A stretch of DNA of 64,000 nt from JANXZS01 sp963797255 (lineage in GTDB: Bacteria; Acidobacteriota; Terriglobia; Terriglobales; Acidobacteriaceae), in assembly GCA_963797255.1 (NCBI GenBank), contig CAWCOV010000019.1, positions 496,001 to 560,000 of the forward strand, read 5' to 3'. A program made the position numbers and the translations under genes. Under the pieces are notes generated by a model. That model was not told the origin of the DNA. It searched no databases and worked only from the letters and a program-made list of their open reading frames with translations. Position 1 is the first letter of the stretch, and each line of letters starts with the position of its first letter. Of this stretch, positions 1 to 8,504 are shown piece after piece.

Positions 1-539
1 GTCTCGGAGACGTCATTCACCTGCTGAATGCTGTGCTCAAGTTCGCCAGCAATGGCGCGAAGTTGATAGGAATTGTAGTTCTTGCCCCATAGAGTGAGGG
101 AGAGAATTGGAACATCGTCGATGGAACGCGCTTTGATCATTGGCTGCGATGCGCCTCTGGGAAAGCGGTCCATGTTGGAAAAGATTTTGCTGTAGACCTT
201 TACGAGTGCGTCTTCCTGACGAGTTCCGACGAGGAAACGTGCGATCACAAGGCTGGAGCCGGAGGAACTGGTGGAGTAGACATACTCCACGCCAGGAATT
301 TCACGCAGCAGTGACTCAATGGGAATGGTGACGCGCTGTTCCAGCTCGGCGGGAGAGGCGCCGGGCATGGACGTGATTACGTCAAGCATGGGAACGACGA
401 TCTGCGGCTCCTCCTCGCGTGGGATGACGAGGACGGCGAAGGCACCCAGGGCCAGCGAACCCGCGATGAAAAGCGGCGTGAGCTTGGAGTTGATGAAGTT
501 CGCGGCGACGCGGCCGGCGATGCCGAGAGGATGCTTCAC
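1..539 (-). CDS. RND efflux pump, inner-membrane transporter (N-terminal part)
   Basis: This is the N-terminal ~180 residues of an AcrB/MdtB-like resistance-nodulation-division transporter, which couples proton influx to export across the envelope. The gene leaves the window at position 1. The translation shows the first transmembrane helix followed by a VIPREEEPQIVVPMLDV stretch, then PGASPAELEQRVTIPIE and EIPGVEYVYSTSSSG. All are typical of the first porter subdomain of the HAE-type family. The start is taken as GTG at 537-539, which overlaps the TGA of the membrane-fusion gene (GTGA overlap) and so implies translational coupling. It is the third gene of a TolC-MFP-RND operon behind an ECF sigma/anti-sigma pair. 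The substrate cannot be read from the visible part. Confidence 0.85.
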   Translation of the reverse strand, partial: MKHPLGIAGRVAANFINSKLTPLFIAGSLALGAFAVLVIPREEEPQIVVPMLDVITSMPGASPAELEQRVTIPIESLLREIPGVEYVYSTSSSGSSLVIARFLVGTRQEDALVKVYSKIFSNMDRFPRGASQPMIKARSIDDVPILSLTLWGKNYNSYQLRAIAGELEHSIQQVNDVSE

Positions 540-1652
540 TGCTTCACCTCAATTCTGTTGCCGCCGAGTTCACGATCGCCGGGAGAGAGCACGAACGTTT
601 CGCCGCTGCTGACTCCGGAGAGAATTTCCAGCATCGCATCGTGCTTTGCGCCCACGGTGACATAGCGCAGAGAAGCGATGTGATTGACGTCGAGGATCCA
701 AACGCTGTTCAACGAGCCATGATTGACCACGGCAGATTCTGGAACAAGGAGCGCTGAATAATTTGCGGTCTTGATTCCCGCGGTGCCGAACATGCCGGGA
801 TGCAATCCGGCGGTTGCAGGGAGATCGACTTTCACGAGGAAACTATGGCTGGATGGGTCAGCGGCGGGAACGATTTCCGCTGATGCGTCCATTCAGAGGC
901 TGCGAGGACGCGGCGATTGTTACGGGTACGATGGTGCCGCGCCGCAGGAGAGGGAGCAGCGATTCATCCACCGTGACGTGCAATTGCAGCGAGCCATTCT
1001 TATCAACTTCAAGCAAGGGCATTCCGGGTGTTGCCATCGTGCCCGGGTCTACGTGGCGGGCTGTCACGATTCCGGCGAATGGCGCATGCAGCCGGGAATA
1101 TCCTGCACTTTCGCGACTGGCTGCCTCAGAGGATTTTGCGGCAAGCATGTGGGCGCGCGCGGCTTCGACCCGTGCTGTCGCTGACTCCGACCGCCGCTCT
1201 ACCTCATCGAATTCCTGCGGGCTGACACTCTTTCGATCGCGAAGCATCTGGTAACGGGCGAGCGTGGATTTGGCCAGTGCGGCATCGGTCTCCGCTGTCT
1301 TCAACTCTGCTTCGGTGCTTGCGACGGCTGCGTGAGAACGGTCAAGGTCGGAGAGCGCCTGCGCACCATCCAGCGAGACGAGAAGTTGCCCTGATTGCAC
1401 GGTGTCGCCTTCGCGCACGAGCACGGATGTTACTCGACCCATGACTTGAGAGGAGAGCAGTGCTGACTCCTGCGCGTGCACGGTGCCTGCAGCCTCCACC
1501 ATTCTCGGAACCTGTGCGCTCTCCACTACAGCCGAGGCGAGACCGGAAACTGTGGTAGGCACGACGGGATGAGTCGCGGGCTTTTCACAGCCAATGAGTG
1601 CGATGGGGAATGCCACGATTGCGAGCGTCAGGTATTTGCGAAGATCGTTCAT
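536..1652 (-). CDS. RND-pump membrane-fusion protein, broken by a frameshift
   Basis: HlyD/AcrA-type periplasmic adaptor that would bridge the RND pump and TolC. The upstream frame (1652 to about 880) encodes a lipoprotein signal with lipobox LIGC (Cys22), then the split biotinyl-lipoyl/coiled-coil/barrel region with the typical REGDTVQSGQLLVSLD segment. The reading then passes to another frame (about 880 to 536) that carries the beta-barrel and membrane-proximal end (EIVPAADPSSHSFLVKVDLP, LHPGMFG). Removing one base around 872-880 joins ...PLNGRIS to EIVPAADPSS... and gives about 370 residues, normal for the family. The start ATG overlaps the TolC stop. The indel is either a sequence error or a real inactivation. 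Confidence 0.85.
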
Positions 1653-3010
1653 TGAAGGTCCTCTACGCTGTCCGGCGTCAGCGTTCCGGTGGCAAATTTC
1701 AGATTGGCGTAGGTCAACGTGTTTTGGAAAACGGCGGACCAGTAGCTTGTTCGGCTGAGCCGCTGTGCATCTTCTCCACGGAGAACTTCCGTGATGGTGA
1801 TGAGTCCGGCCTGATAGCGATCATTCAAAATGCGCAAGCTTTCTTCCGTCTGATCGGTGGACGCGCGGGCTACGCCTAACATTTTGTTCGCCGTCTGGTG
1901 CTCATAGAAGGCACGTGTGACTTCGAGACGTATCCTCTGGTTCGCGGATTCTGTGACTGCCTGTGTACGACGTTGGGCGATTCTGGCGGCTGCGAGGTTT
2001 TGCCGCTTGGCGGCAGGCAGGATGTCCATCCTCAGCTCCGCACCGGCGACCCAGTTGTTTCCGCCGTCTCCACCAATCGATGGTCTGTCCGTCTCCCAGG
2101 AGCCGTATGCGCTGATCTGCGGCCCAAAAGCAGACTTGGCCGACTTCACGGCAGTCGATTGGAAATCTTTTTCGGCATCGAGACTTTTTCGGTCCGGCCG
2201 GGATTGGATGGCGAGCGTGAGCAAGGTATCGAGCGGCGAAGTTTCGAGGACGCGTTCCTTGAGAGGCTGCAAGGAACGCTGGTCTGCGGAGATGGTCTGT
2301 CCGATGGCGGACTCAAGTTCTGCCCAGGCGATTTCGACGGAACCGTGTGCTGCGATCTGACCCTGCTGACGCTCTGCGAGATTTTCGGCGGCGGTCAGCT
2401 TATCGGAATCGACTGCGAGCCCTGCGGCCAATCGCGCTTCGCTTGAGGAGAGGAGAGCCTTCGCGGTTTCGAGGTCATGGTCTGCGACCTCAACCTGTCG
2501 GATGGCCAATAAGACGGACTGGTAGGCCTCCACGACGTGCTGGGTGATCTCCTCATCGGAATAAATAGCGGCGGCGGCGGCTTTTTGTGCGAGGAGATCG
2601 GCGCGGCGAATCTCATACTGCGTATGCAGGGAATCGAACGCCAGCCAATTGCCGGAAAAGCGAGTGGTGAAATTATTGATCGGCGTTGGGCGGTTGAGAT
2701 TATTGAGCGCGAAATCTTTCGCCTGAAAGTTCTGTTGGCGGAGGCGCGTGCCAAATACATAGACGGGATCGTTGCCGCGAGTGACGTTCTCATTGAAGAA
2801 CAAGTTTGGCAACAGGGCGATACGCGCGAGGCGGGAGGCGACCTTGGCGGAATCGACGTCTGACAGGGCGATCTGCGAGTTCGGATTCTTTTCGACCGCC
2901 AGCCTGACCGCTTGCTGCAACGAGAGAGGGGTGGGCTGTTGCGCGATTGCCGCAGTCCAAAAACAGGTTGCCATCAAGACTGCAAGAAAGCTCCTCAGAT
3001 GGATACGCAT
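1649..3010 (-). CDS. TolC-family outer-membrane efflux protein
   Basis: Outer-membrane channel subunit of a tripartite efflux pump, 453 residues. A Sec signal peptide ends around AIAQ (residues 21-24). It is followed by LSLQQAVRLAVEKNPNSQIA, the usual first repeat of OEP/TolC proteins, and long alpha-helical coiled-coil segments with two family repeats (around residues 30-230 and 250-440), including RYQAGLITITEVLRGEDA near the end. It is the first gene of the efflux operon: its stop overlaps the start of the adaptor gene, and the anti-sigma gene ends about 90 bp upstream on the same strand. This suggests control by the ECF sigma system. Substrate unknown. Confidence 0.9.
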   Translation of the reverse strand: MRIHLRSFLAVLMATCFWTAAIAQQPTPLSLQQAVRLAVEKNPNSQIALSDVDSAKVASRLARIALLPNLFFNENVTRGNDPVYVFGTRLRQQNFQAKDFALNNLNRPTPINNFTTRFSGNWLAFDSLHTQYEIRRADLLAQKAAAAAIYSDEEITQHVVEAYQSVLLAIRQVEVADHDLETAKALLSSSEARLAAGLAVDSDKLTAAENLAERQQGQIAAHGSVEIAWAELESAIGQTISADQRSLQPLKERVLETSPLDTLLTLAIQSRPDRKSLDAEKDFQSTAVKSAKSAFGPQISAYGSWETDRPSIGGDGGNNWVAGAELRMDILPAAKRQNLAAARIAQRRTQAVTESANQRIRLEVTRAFYEHQTANKMLGVARASTDQTEESLRILNDRYQAGLITITEVLRGEDAQRLSRTSYWSAVFQNTLTYANLKFATGTLTPDSVEDLQ

Positions 3011-3100
3011 GTTGGAATTGTGCCTTCCTACCTGGCGCCTTGAAAGCGCTTCGTTAGAAGAAAGACATAAATAGCAAAAAACGTTACAAATCGGAGGGGT

Positions 3101-3437
3101 TTATTTGAGGGCAGGACGGGCGAGCATGCGGGCATATTCGTTCTTCAGCAGCGAGCGCAGTCGTGGTGCAACCTCCTGATTGCACTTCGGATCGAGTTGA
3201 CGGCAACGGTCAATTGCCTGGCGCAGATCGCGAATGAAGGCGATGCAGGAAGGACAGGCGTCAATGTGCTGACGCATCTCTTCACAAGCTCGGTCCGGTG
3301 ATCTTGCCATCGAGATATTCAGAGAGATTGGCGAAGAGTTCACGACAGCCACGAGGACGTTCGGGACCCGCGGAGACTCGGCGGCGGGGCGAATGTTTTG
3401 ATCTTGGAAGGGGCCGGAGGCTCCGAAAACTGCTCAC
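3101..3437 (-). CDS. Zinc-finger anti-sigma factor (zf-HC2), frameshifted
   Basis: Small anti-sigma factor of about 111 residues that should hold the adjacent ECF sigma factor inactive. A GTG at 3435-3437 overlaps the sigma-factor TGA. The first frame reads CRELFANLSEYLDGKITGPS and then stops. The other frame continues CEEMRQHIDACPSCIAFIRDL. Together they make the usual anti-sigma zinc motif, His-x3-Cys-x2-Cys with an upstream Cys. A single extra base in the AA pair at 3286-3287 explains the break exactly. No transmembrane segment is visible, so this looks like a soluble ZAS-type protein. As written the gene is split; a consensus error is the simplest explanation. Confidence 0.75.
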
Positions 3438-4006
3438 GCAAGCGTATGCATTGCTTTGCGCATGCAGAGCCGGGCGCGGTGAAGGCGAACCCTGACGGTG
3501 CCCTGCTTGATGTCGAGAACCTGAGCGATCTGAGCGGTGTCGAGATCCTCCATATCGTGGAGGACAAAGATGATGCGATATCGCGGAGGGATGCTGAGAA
3601 CCGCCTTTTGGACGAGAGATTCCTGCTCGCCGCTGAGCAGGGCGCTTTCCGGATCTTCGGCCGGAGCTTTGAGGAGAAGTCCAAGTTCTCCATCGTCGGG
3701 CAATAACTCGTCGAGCGAGAGAGTCTGCCGTGGAGCATCGACCGGCTTGCGGCGCATTCGCCAACAACGATTCCGGGTGACTTTGTAGAGCCAGACGGCG
3801 AGGGCTTTCGGATCTTCGATGCGTGCGAGATGCGGAAGGGAGCGGACGAGCACCTCCTGCATGGTGTCCTCAGCATCTTCCGGGTGACCACACACTTTCA
3901 TACTGAATGAGAACACGGTGCCTTGAAGAAGACGGATCGCCTCATCCACGAACTCAGGGTCAGCAGTGCGCAATAGTTTTGCTGCCTGGGCTAGCTCGGG
4001 GCGCAT
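3434..4006 (-). CDS. ECF-type RNA polymerase sigma factor
   Basis: Sigma-70 family factor of the extracytoplasmic-function type, 190 residues. Region 2 is seen around residues 25-95 (GHPEDAEDTMQEVLVRSLPH, then WLYKVTRNRCWRMRR). Region 4 is seen around 130-185 (LSIPPRYRIIFVLHDMEDLD, TAQIAQVLDIKQGTVRVRLH) with a clear helix-turn-helix. Length and order are standard. It overlaps the anti-sigma gene by a GTGA junction, and the TolC-MFP-RND genes follow on the same strand. The whole set is therefore probably one stress-inducible efflux locus. No convincing autoregulatory -35/-10 pair could be fixed in the upstream 200 bp. Confidence 0.92.
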   Translation of the reverse strand: MRPELAQAAKLLRTADPEFVDEAIRLLQGTVFSFSMKVCGHPEDAEDTMQEVLVRSLPHLARIEDPKALAVWLYKVTRNRCWRMRRKPVDAPRQTLSLDELLPDDGELGLLLKAPAEDPESALLSGEQESLVQKAVLSIPPRYRIIFVLHDMEDLDTAQIAQVLDIKQGTVRVRLHRARLCMRKAMHTLA

Positions 4007-4114
4007 ACTTCGGTCCGTTCAGAGAAGGGGTGGCTTGGCTTGTTCAGTATAGCGGGGTCCGGGTGATCCCGGCATTGCTGTGAAGGGGGACGGGTGGGAT
4101 CGAAAAAATAGCAG

Positions 4115-4164
4115 CCACCTGTAACGGATGGGCGTACCCGTGGATTTAATCCGTCAGCAGGTGG
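4115..4164. repeat. Nested inverted repeat between the sigma gene and the DUF2892 gene
   Basis: Three sets of complementary arms lie one inside another: CCACCTG (4115-4121) with CAGGTGG (4158-4164), ACGGAT (4124-4129) with ATCCGT (4149-4154), and GGG (4130-4132) with CCC (4137-4139). All arms match perfectly. There is no T-run, so it is not a normal terminator. It lies 40 bp upstream of the DUF2892 start and in the divergent promoter region of the sigma gene. It could be a 5'-UTR RNA structure or an operator; I recognise no known riboswitch. Confidence 0.6.
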
Positions 4165-4204
4165 AGTATCGCGGTTCAAATCTATAGGCGACGGAGGAAG
4201 ATAA

Positions 4205-4417
4205 ATGTCGTTTAATGTTGGTGGAATGGATCGAGCTGTCCGATTGGTAATAGGCCTTGTGCTGTTCGCCTTGGCATTCTTCCATGTCTTCACGGGTGTG
4301 CTCGGAATCATTGCGTATGTGTTGGCGGGAATTGCATTGGTGACGGCGATATTTGGTTTCTGTCCGGCATGGACCGTCTTTGGCGTTAATACTCGTGCTG
4401 CAAAGGCCGCGAAATAA
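4205..4417 (+). CDS. DUF2892 (YgaP-type transmembrane domain) protein
   Basis: Seventy-residue inner-membrane protein with two hydrophobic helices (about residues 13-33 and 36-53), the pattern of the DUF2892 family. It opens with FNVGGMDRAVRLVIG, where the MDRxxRxxxG signature is typical, and ends with FGFCPAWTVFGVNT, where the family usually has CPxxxxxGxNT. GGAGGAAG just upstream is a good ribosome binding site. In other bacteria this domain occurs alone or fused to rhodanese domains; its function is not established. The next ORF, a candidate selenoprotein, starts 54 bp downstream on the same strand, so the two are probably co-transcribed. Confidence 0.88.
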   Translation: MSFNVGGMDRAVRLVIGLVLFALAFFHVFTGVLGIIAYVLAGIALVTAIFGFCPAWTVFGVNTRAAKAAK

Positions 4418-4471
4418 AGGCCAAGACCAGTTTGATCGCTTTGTTTGAACTTGCATGATGGGGAGTATTGC

Positions 4472-4633
4472 GTGAGAAGCATCGTGACATTTGTTCTGTT
4501 CATGGTGGCCTACCTGGTATTTACCAGATGGCTGCTGCCCAAGCTTGGAGTGCCCACCTGAGCCGGAAATCACTGCGCCGTCGAGGATCGACGGAAGGAA
4601 CCAACGCAATCTGAAAACAAAACAGACGTTTAG
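4472..4633 (+). CDS. Candidate small membrane selenoprotein (in-frame UGA at 4559-4561)
   Basis: A GTG start at 4472 is preceded by GGGGAG with 6-nt spacing. The frame encodes one hydrophobic helix (IVTFVLFMVAYLVF), then TRWLLPKLGVPT and TGA at codon 30. If the TGA is read as selenocysteine, the frame continues U-AGNHC-AVEDRRKEPTQ... to TAG at 4631, 53 residues in all. This puts U and Cys five positions apart (U-x4-C), like a redox or metal pair next to the membrane. A perfect hairpin with a GGA loop lies 23 nt after the TGA (see 4578-4594). Without recoding, the product is a 29-residue peptide. A TGY-to-TGA substitution error would give the Cys form instead. No sel genes are in the window. 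Translation start confidence is good; the recoding is inferred. Confidence 0.6.
4578..4594 (+). promoter_or_regulatory. SECIS-like hairpin downstream of the in-frame UGA
   Basis: CCGTCGA (4578-4584), loop GGA (4585-4587), TCGACGG (4588-4594): a 7-bp perfect stem. The loop starts 23 nt after the TGA. The published bacterial SECIS model asks for a stem-loop with a G in the first two loop positions about 16-37 nt after the UGA, and this fits. The bulged U of the E. coli fdhF element is not evident. No T-run follows, so a terminator is unlikely. Confidence 0.55.
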
Positions 4634-4713
4634 AGGCGATCCCTCTCGGGCTGTCAATTTAATTCTGAGTAGCGCCTGTGTGTCGAGCCACGCGTGGGCG
4701 GGGATTTTAGACG

Positions 4714-6966
4714 TCAGATCTTTTGGGTACGCTGCACTTCTCGAACGCCGGGAATGCGCCGAAGTGCGGTGACGAGGCGATTCAAGTGGCGGACGTCGAC
4801 TGCCTCAATCACAAACTCGACGATCGCTTCACCGGTATCAAGGGACTTCGAATCCACTCCGCGAATGTTGGTGCCGTCGTCGCTGATGATCGCCGTCATC
4901 TCCTTCAACATGCCGGTGCGGTCGTCGCAGTACACTGTCAGCTTCACGGGATAGGTGAGGCGTGAATTGTTTTCATCCGCGCCGCGCGCCCACTCTACAG
5001 CAATGCGGCGGTCCGCCTCGTAAAGAAGATTCTGCACATTAGGACAGCTACGAGCGTGCACCGCGACACCCTTGCCGCGCGTTACGTATCCCACAATTTC
5101 TTCGCCGCGAATTGGATTACAACAACGGGCGCGGTACACAAGGAGATCGTTCTGTCCTTCGACTTCCAGTGAATCCGAGCGCGGATTCAAATGAAGCCGC
5201 TTGACCGCCTCAGACATCCCACCGGGCTTGGCATCCACGCCAGGAGATGCATCCGTTTCAGACTGCGTCGATGTAATGCCGGGGGAGAGCTTGTTCAGTA
5301 CCTGTCGCGCGGAGAACTTGCCGAAACCAATCGCAGCCATCAGATCTGAAGCAGTAGCTACACCGGATTCGCCGGCGATGCGAGCATAGTCGGCGTCGTT
5401 GAACCGGTTCAGCGAGACTTTGTATTTGCGGCCTTCGCGTTCCAGCAGCTTCTTTCCAATTTCAATGGCGCGCACGCGCTGATGCTCATTGAGCCAGTGC
5501 TTGATTTTGTTGCGGGCTCGCGGACTCTTCGTAAATGTGAGCCAGTCGCGGCTCGGAGTGTGACCGTTCTGCGTCACGACTTCCACAATGTCGCCATTGC
5601 GCAGCTTGGTTCGCAGCTGCACCATGCGGCCATTCACTTTGGCTCCGACGCAGGTATTTCCTACTTCGGTGTGGATGGAATAAGCGAAGTCGATCGGCGT
5701 GGAATCCTTCGGCAATACAACAACCTTGCCCTTCGGAGTGAAGGTATAAACCTCTTCCGGATAAAGGTCGATCTTCAGCATTGAGAGGAACTCGTTCGGA
5801 TCGGTCATCTCCCGCTGCCACTCGACGAGCTGCCTTACCCACGCCAGCCGCTGCTCATCGCGCGCGCTGATCGGCGAGTTTCCTGCCTTGTATTTCCAAT
5901 GCGCGGCAATGCCCTCCTCCGCAATGCGATGCATTTCCTCTGTGCGTATCTGCACTTCAAATTGGTGGCCGCCTTCGCCCATCACTGTTGTGTGCAGCGA
6001 TTGGTACAAATTCGGACGAGGCATCGCGATGAAGTCCTTGATGCGTCCGGGCACTGGCCGCCAGATGCTGTGGATCAGTCCGAATACCGCGTAGCAATCC
6101 TGCACGCTGCTGGTGATGACGCGGATGGCAAGCAAGTCATAAACCTGGTCGACGGACGATTGCGACTTCTGCAATTTCTGATGAATGCTGTAAAGACGCT
6201 TGATGCGCCACTCCACGCGCGCCTTAATGTCACTTTCGCGAAGTCTCTCGCGCAGCGTCTCCTCAACCCCTTTCAGAAACTGCTCTCCCTCAAGGCGTCG
6301 CTCTTCCACCGATTCGTGAACACGGTCATAGCCAATGGAATCGACATAGCGGAAGGCGAGGTCTTCCAGCTCACCGCGGACTTTGCCCATTCCGAGGCGA
6401 TGCGCCAAGGGGGCGTAGATGTCGAGAGTTTCGCGTGCGATGGATTCCTGACGCTCCTTGGGCAGATGCTCCAGCGTGCGCATATTGTGCAGCCGGTCAG
6501 CCAGCTTGATGATGACGACGCGAACATCCGTCACCATCGCCAAAAGCATCTTGCGAACGTTTTCTGCCTGGCGGTCTTCGCGATTGGCGAATTCAATTTT
6601 GTCGATCTTGGTGACGCCCTCAACAATGTGGGCTACCTGCTCACCGAATTGCTCCACGATATTTTCCGTGGTCACCGGCGTATCTTCCACCGCGTCATGT
6701 AACAGCCCAGCGGCAATAGCGGTCGAATCCAGCTTCATCTCGGCCAGAACCTGCGCTACTTCCAAAGGATGAATGACATACGGTTCGCCGGAGGCGCGAA
6801 GTTGCCCCTCGTGATGGCGCAAACAGAATTCCCAGGCTTTGCGAATGATTTCCGGATCGTCGTTCGGGCGGCTGGCGCGCACCGTCTCCAACAATTTCTG
6901 GAACTTCGCCGCGGTCAGGTCTGGGCCCGGGCTGGTGCTCACCTGGGATGGGTGCAACGTCGCCAT
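4714..6966 (-). CDS. rel: Bifunctional (p)ppGpp synthetase/hydrolase (RelA/SpoT family)
   Basis: Long Rel protein, 750 residues, that makes and degrades the alarmone (p)ppGpp. Domains in order: the HD hydrolase domain with an intact HD pair at His90-Asp91 (GLLHDAVEDT); the synthetase domain (RIKDFIAMPRPNLYQSLHTT, then EVQIRTEEMHRIAEEGIAAH); TGS (about residues 400-460, VYTFTPKGKVVVLPKDSTPI); and a C-terminal ACT domain. The HD residues are kept, so hydrolase activity is expected, as in single-copy Rel enzymes of most non-proteobacteria. The gene stands alone and is divergent from the methyltransferase gene. The ATG start at 6966 fits the family N-terminus. Confidence 0.96.
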   Translation of the reverse strand: MATLHPSQVSTSPGPDLTAAKFQKLLETVRASRPNDDPEIIRKAWEFCLRHHEGQLRASGEPYVIHPLEVAQVLAEMKLDSTAIAAGLLHDAVEDTPVTTENIVEQFGEQVAHIVEGVTKIDKIEFANREDRQAENVRKMLLAMVTDVRVVIIKLADRLHNMRTLEHLPKERQESIARETLDIYAPLAHRLGMGKVRGELEDLAFRYVDSIGYDRVHESVEERRLEGEQFLKGVEETLRERLRESDIKARVEWRIKRLYSIHQKLQKSQSSVDQVYDLLAIRVITSSVQDCYAVFGLIHSIWRPVPGRIKDFIAMPRPNLYQSLHTTVMGEGGHQFEVQIRTEEMHRIAEEGIAAHWKYKAGNSPISARDEQRLAWVRQLVEWQREMTDPNEFLSMLKIDLYPEEVYTFTPKGKVVVLPKDSTPIDFAYSIHTEVGNTCVGAKVNGRMVQLRTKLRNGDIVEVVTQNGHTPSRDWLTFTKSPRARNKIKHWLNEHQRVRAIEIGKKLLEREGRKYKVSLNRFNDADYARIAGESGVATASDLMAAIGFGKFSARQVLNKLSPGITSTQSETDASPGVDAKPGGMSEAVKRLHLNPRSDSLEVEGQNDLLVYRARCCNPIRGEEIVGYVTRGKGVAVHARSCPNVQNLLYEADRRIAVEWARGADENNSRLTYPVKLTVYCDDRTGMLKEMTAIISDDGTNIRGVDSKSLDTGEAIVEFVIEAVDVRHLNRLVTALRRIPGVREVQRTQKI

Positions 6967-7130
6967 GATTGATTATAGGCTGGACGTCAAACGCGACGAT
7001 GAAAACCGCGGCAGGTCGGTCTGAGCCGCTCAAATCGGCTTATTTTGCAGGCATAACCAACAGACGGCCTCTTTGAAAGCGGATCAATTCGCCTACCCGA
7101 GCCTGAGTTGTCGGGCTGGAAGCGTGCAAA

Positions 7131-8504
7131 GTGGTCGGCGACCGGATACTCTCATTGCCATGCCTTCTCGTGACAAAAAAGGAGCCTCTGCGAAGGGCTC
7201 CCCGTTTTCCAAGGAATCGCCCCGCAAATTGTCAAAGCCAAGTGGACTCGGCCGACAAAAGGGGGAGACCTTCCCCGCCAATCCGGCAGCTGGAACTCTC
7301 AGAGCCTGCTGCAGTTATTTCCCGGCGAGCTTGCGATCGCCTTCGCGCGGGACATGTGTGGGTCTACAAATCTGACATCGAGCAGGTACTCGCTCCAGCG
7401 GATGAATCCGGTCTGCTGCCGGTGCTGGACAACCGTGGCATCCCCATGGGCACCGCGCTCTATAGCGCTTCCTCTCAAATCGCTCTCAGGCTGATTTCCC
7501 GCGAGATTATCGATGATGAAGTGTGGCTGAAATTGGTGCGATCCAGGTTGATTGCGGCAATTGATCGCCGGAAACAGGTCCTCTCCCTCAAGGACACCGA
7601 TGCGTGCCGGCTCGTTTTCAGTGAGGCCGATGATTTGCCGGGACTGATCGTGGATAAATATGGCGATCTCGTTATTTTGCAGCTACTTACCCGTGCGATG
7701 GACCGCCCGGAGATCCGCCAAATCGTTGTTGATGTACTTCGGCCCCGGCTCACACCAGGAGCCATCGTCGAGCGACCGGATGCGCGGATCCGTGAATTGG
7801 AGGAGATGGGTGCACCTTCATCGGAGCCGTTGTTCACAGCCGATGCGAACGAACCGCTGACCAAAATAACCTTCATGCTGAACGGCTTGCGATTTCACTA
7901 CGATCTGAGTTCAGGTCAAAAGACGGGAGCCTTTCTCGATCAGCGCCAGAATTATCTCGCGGCCGCAGAGTTTGCACATGGTAGTGCACTCGATATTTGC
8001 TGCTATCAAGGGGGATTTGCGCTACACCTGGCTCGCGTTTGTGAACGAGTCACCGGAATCGACGCCTCCCGCGCCGCGCTCGAAGTTGCAGATCAAAATC
8101 TTGCGTTGAACCCCGGGCTGAAGGGCGAAGTGGATTGGATGGAGGCGAACGCCTTTGATTTGCTGCGGGACTGGAGTTCGGAGGGCCCCACCTACGACAC
8201 AATCGTGCTGGACCCACCCGCCTTCGCCAAGTCCGTGCGCGCCGTCGAAGGTGCTCTCAGGGGATATAAAGAGCTCAATCTAAGGGCGATGAAGCTGCTT
8301 CGGCCCGGCGGGACACTGATAACCTGCTCCTGCTCCCATCATGTATCCGTCGAGGATTTCACCACCATCGTCTCGGCTGCGGCAGGAGACGCCGGTCGTA
8401 GGGTCAGGCTGATAGAGCGTCGTGGCGCATCCATTGACCACCCCGTTCAACTCACAATTCCGGAGACGGAATACCTGAAATGCATGATCTGCGAAGTTGA
8501 ATAG
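7131..8504 (+). CDS. Class I rRNA (cytosine-C5)-methyltransferase, RlmI/RlmK-like; N-terminus uncertain
   Basis: SAM-dependent methyltransferase of the RlmI (COG1092) type, predicted to methylate a cytosine of 23S rRNA. The PUA-like domain starts at about AVISRRACDRLRAGHVWVYK. It is followed by the YxDxLPGLIVDKYGD-like segment (EADDLPGLIVDKYGDLVILQ), the SAM-binding LDICCYQGGFALHL, and the catalytic-core motif LDPPAFAKS. The open frame begins with GTG at 7131, but its first ~60 codons are not family-like. Another frame from ATG 7160 reads MPSRDKKGASAKGSPFSKES and may be the true N-terminus, joined by a frameshift near 7280-7310. A later GTG start in the main frame is also possible. Confidence 0.88.
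   Translation: MVGDRILSLPCLLVTKKEPLRRAPRFPRNRPANCQSQVDSADKRGRPSPPIRQLELSEPAAVISRRACDRLRAGHVWVYKSDIEQVLAPADESGLLPVLDNRGIPMGTALYSASSQIALRLISREIIDDEVWLKLVRSRLIAAIDRRKQVLSLKDTDACRLVFSEADDLPGLIVDKYGDLVILQLLTRAMDRPEIRQIVVDVLRPRLTPGAIVERPDARIRELEEMGAPSSEPLFTADANEPLTKITFMLNGLRFHYDLSSGQKTGAFLDQRQNYLAAAEFAHGSALDICCYQGGFALHLARVCERVTGIDASRAALEVADQNLALNPGLKGEVDWMEANAFDLLRDWSSEGPTYDTIVLDPPAFAKSVRAVEGALRGYKELNLRAMKLLRPGGTLITCSCSHHVSVEDFTTIVSAAAGDAGRRVRLIERRGASIDHPVQLTIPETEYLKCMICEVE

Noticed and set aside
4168..4186. GGTTCAAATC resembles a tRNA T-loop
   Set aside because: The T stem does not pair and there are no acceptor or anticodon arms. Treated as chance.
5899..6702. 267-codon open frame antisense to rel
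   Set aside because: Shadow frame of a conserved enzyme, no RBS or domain.
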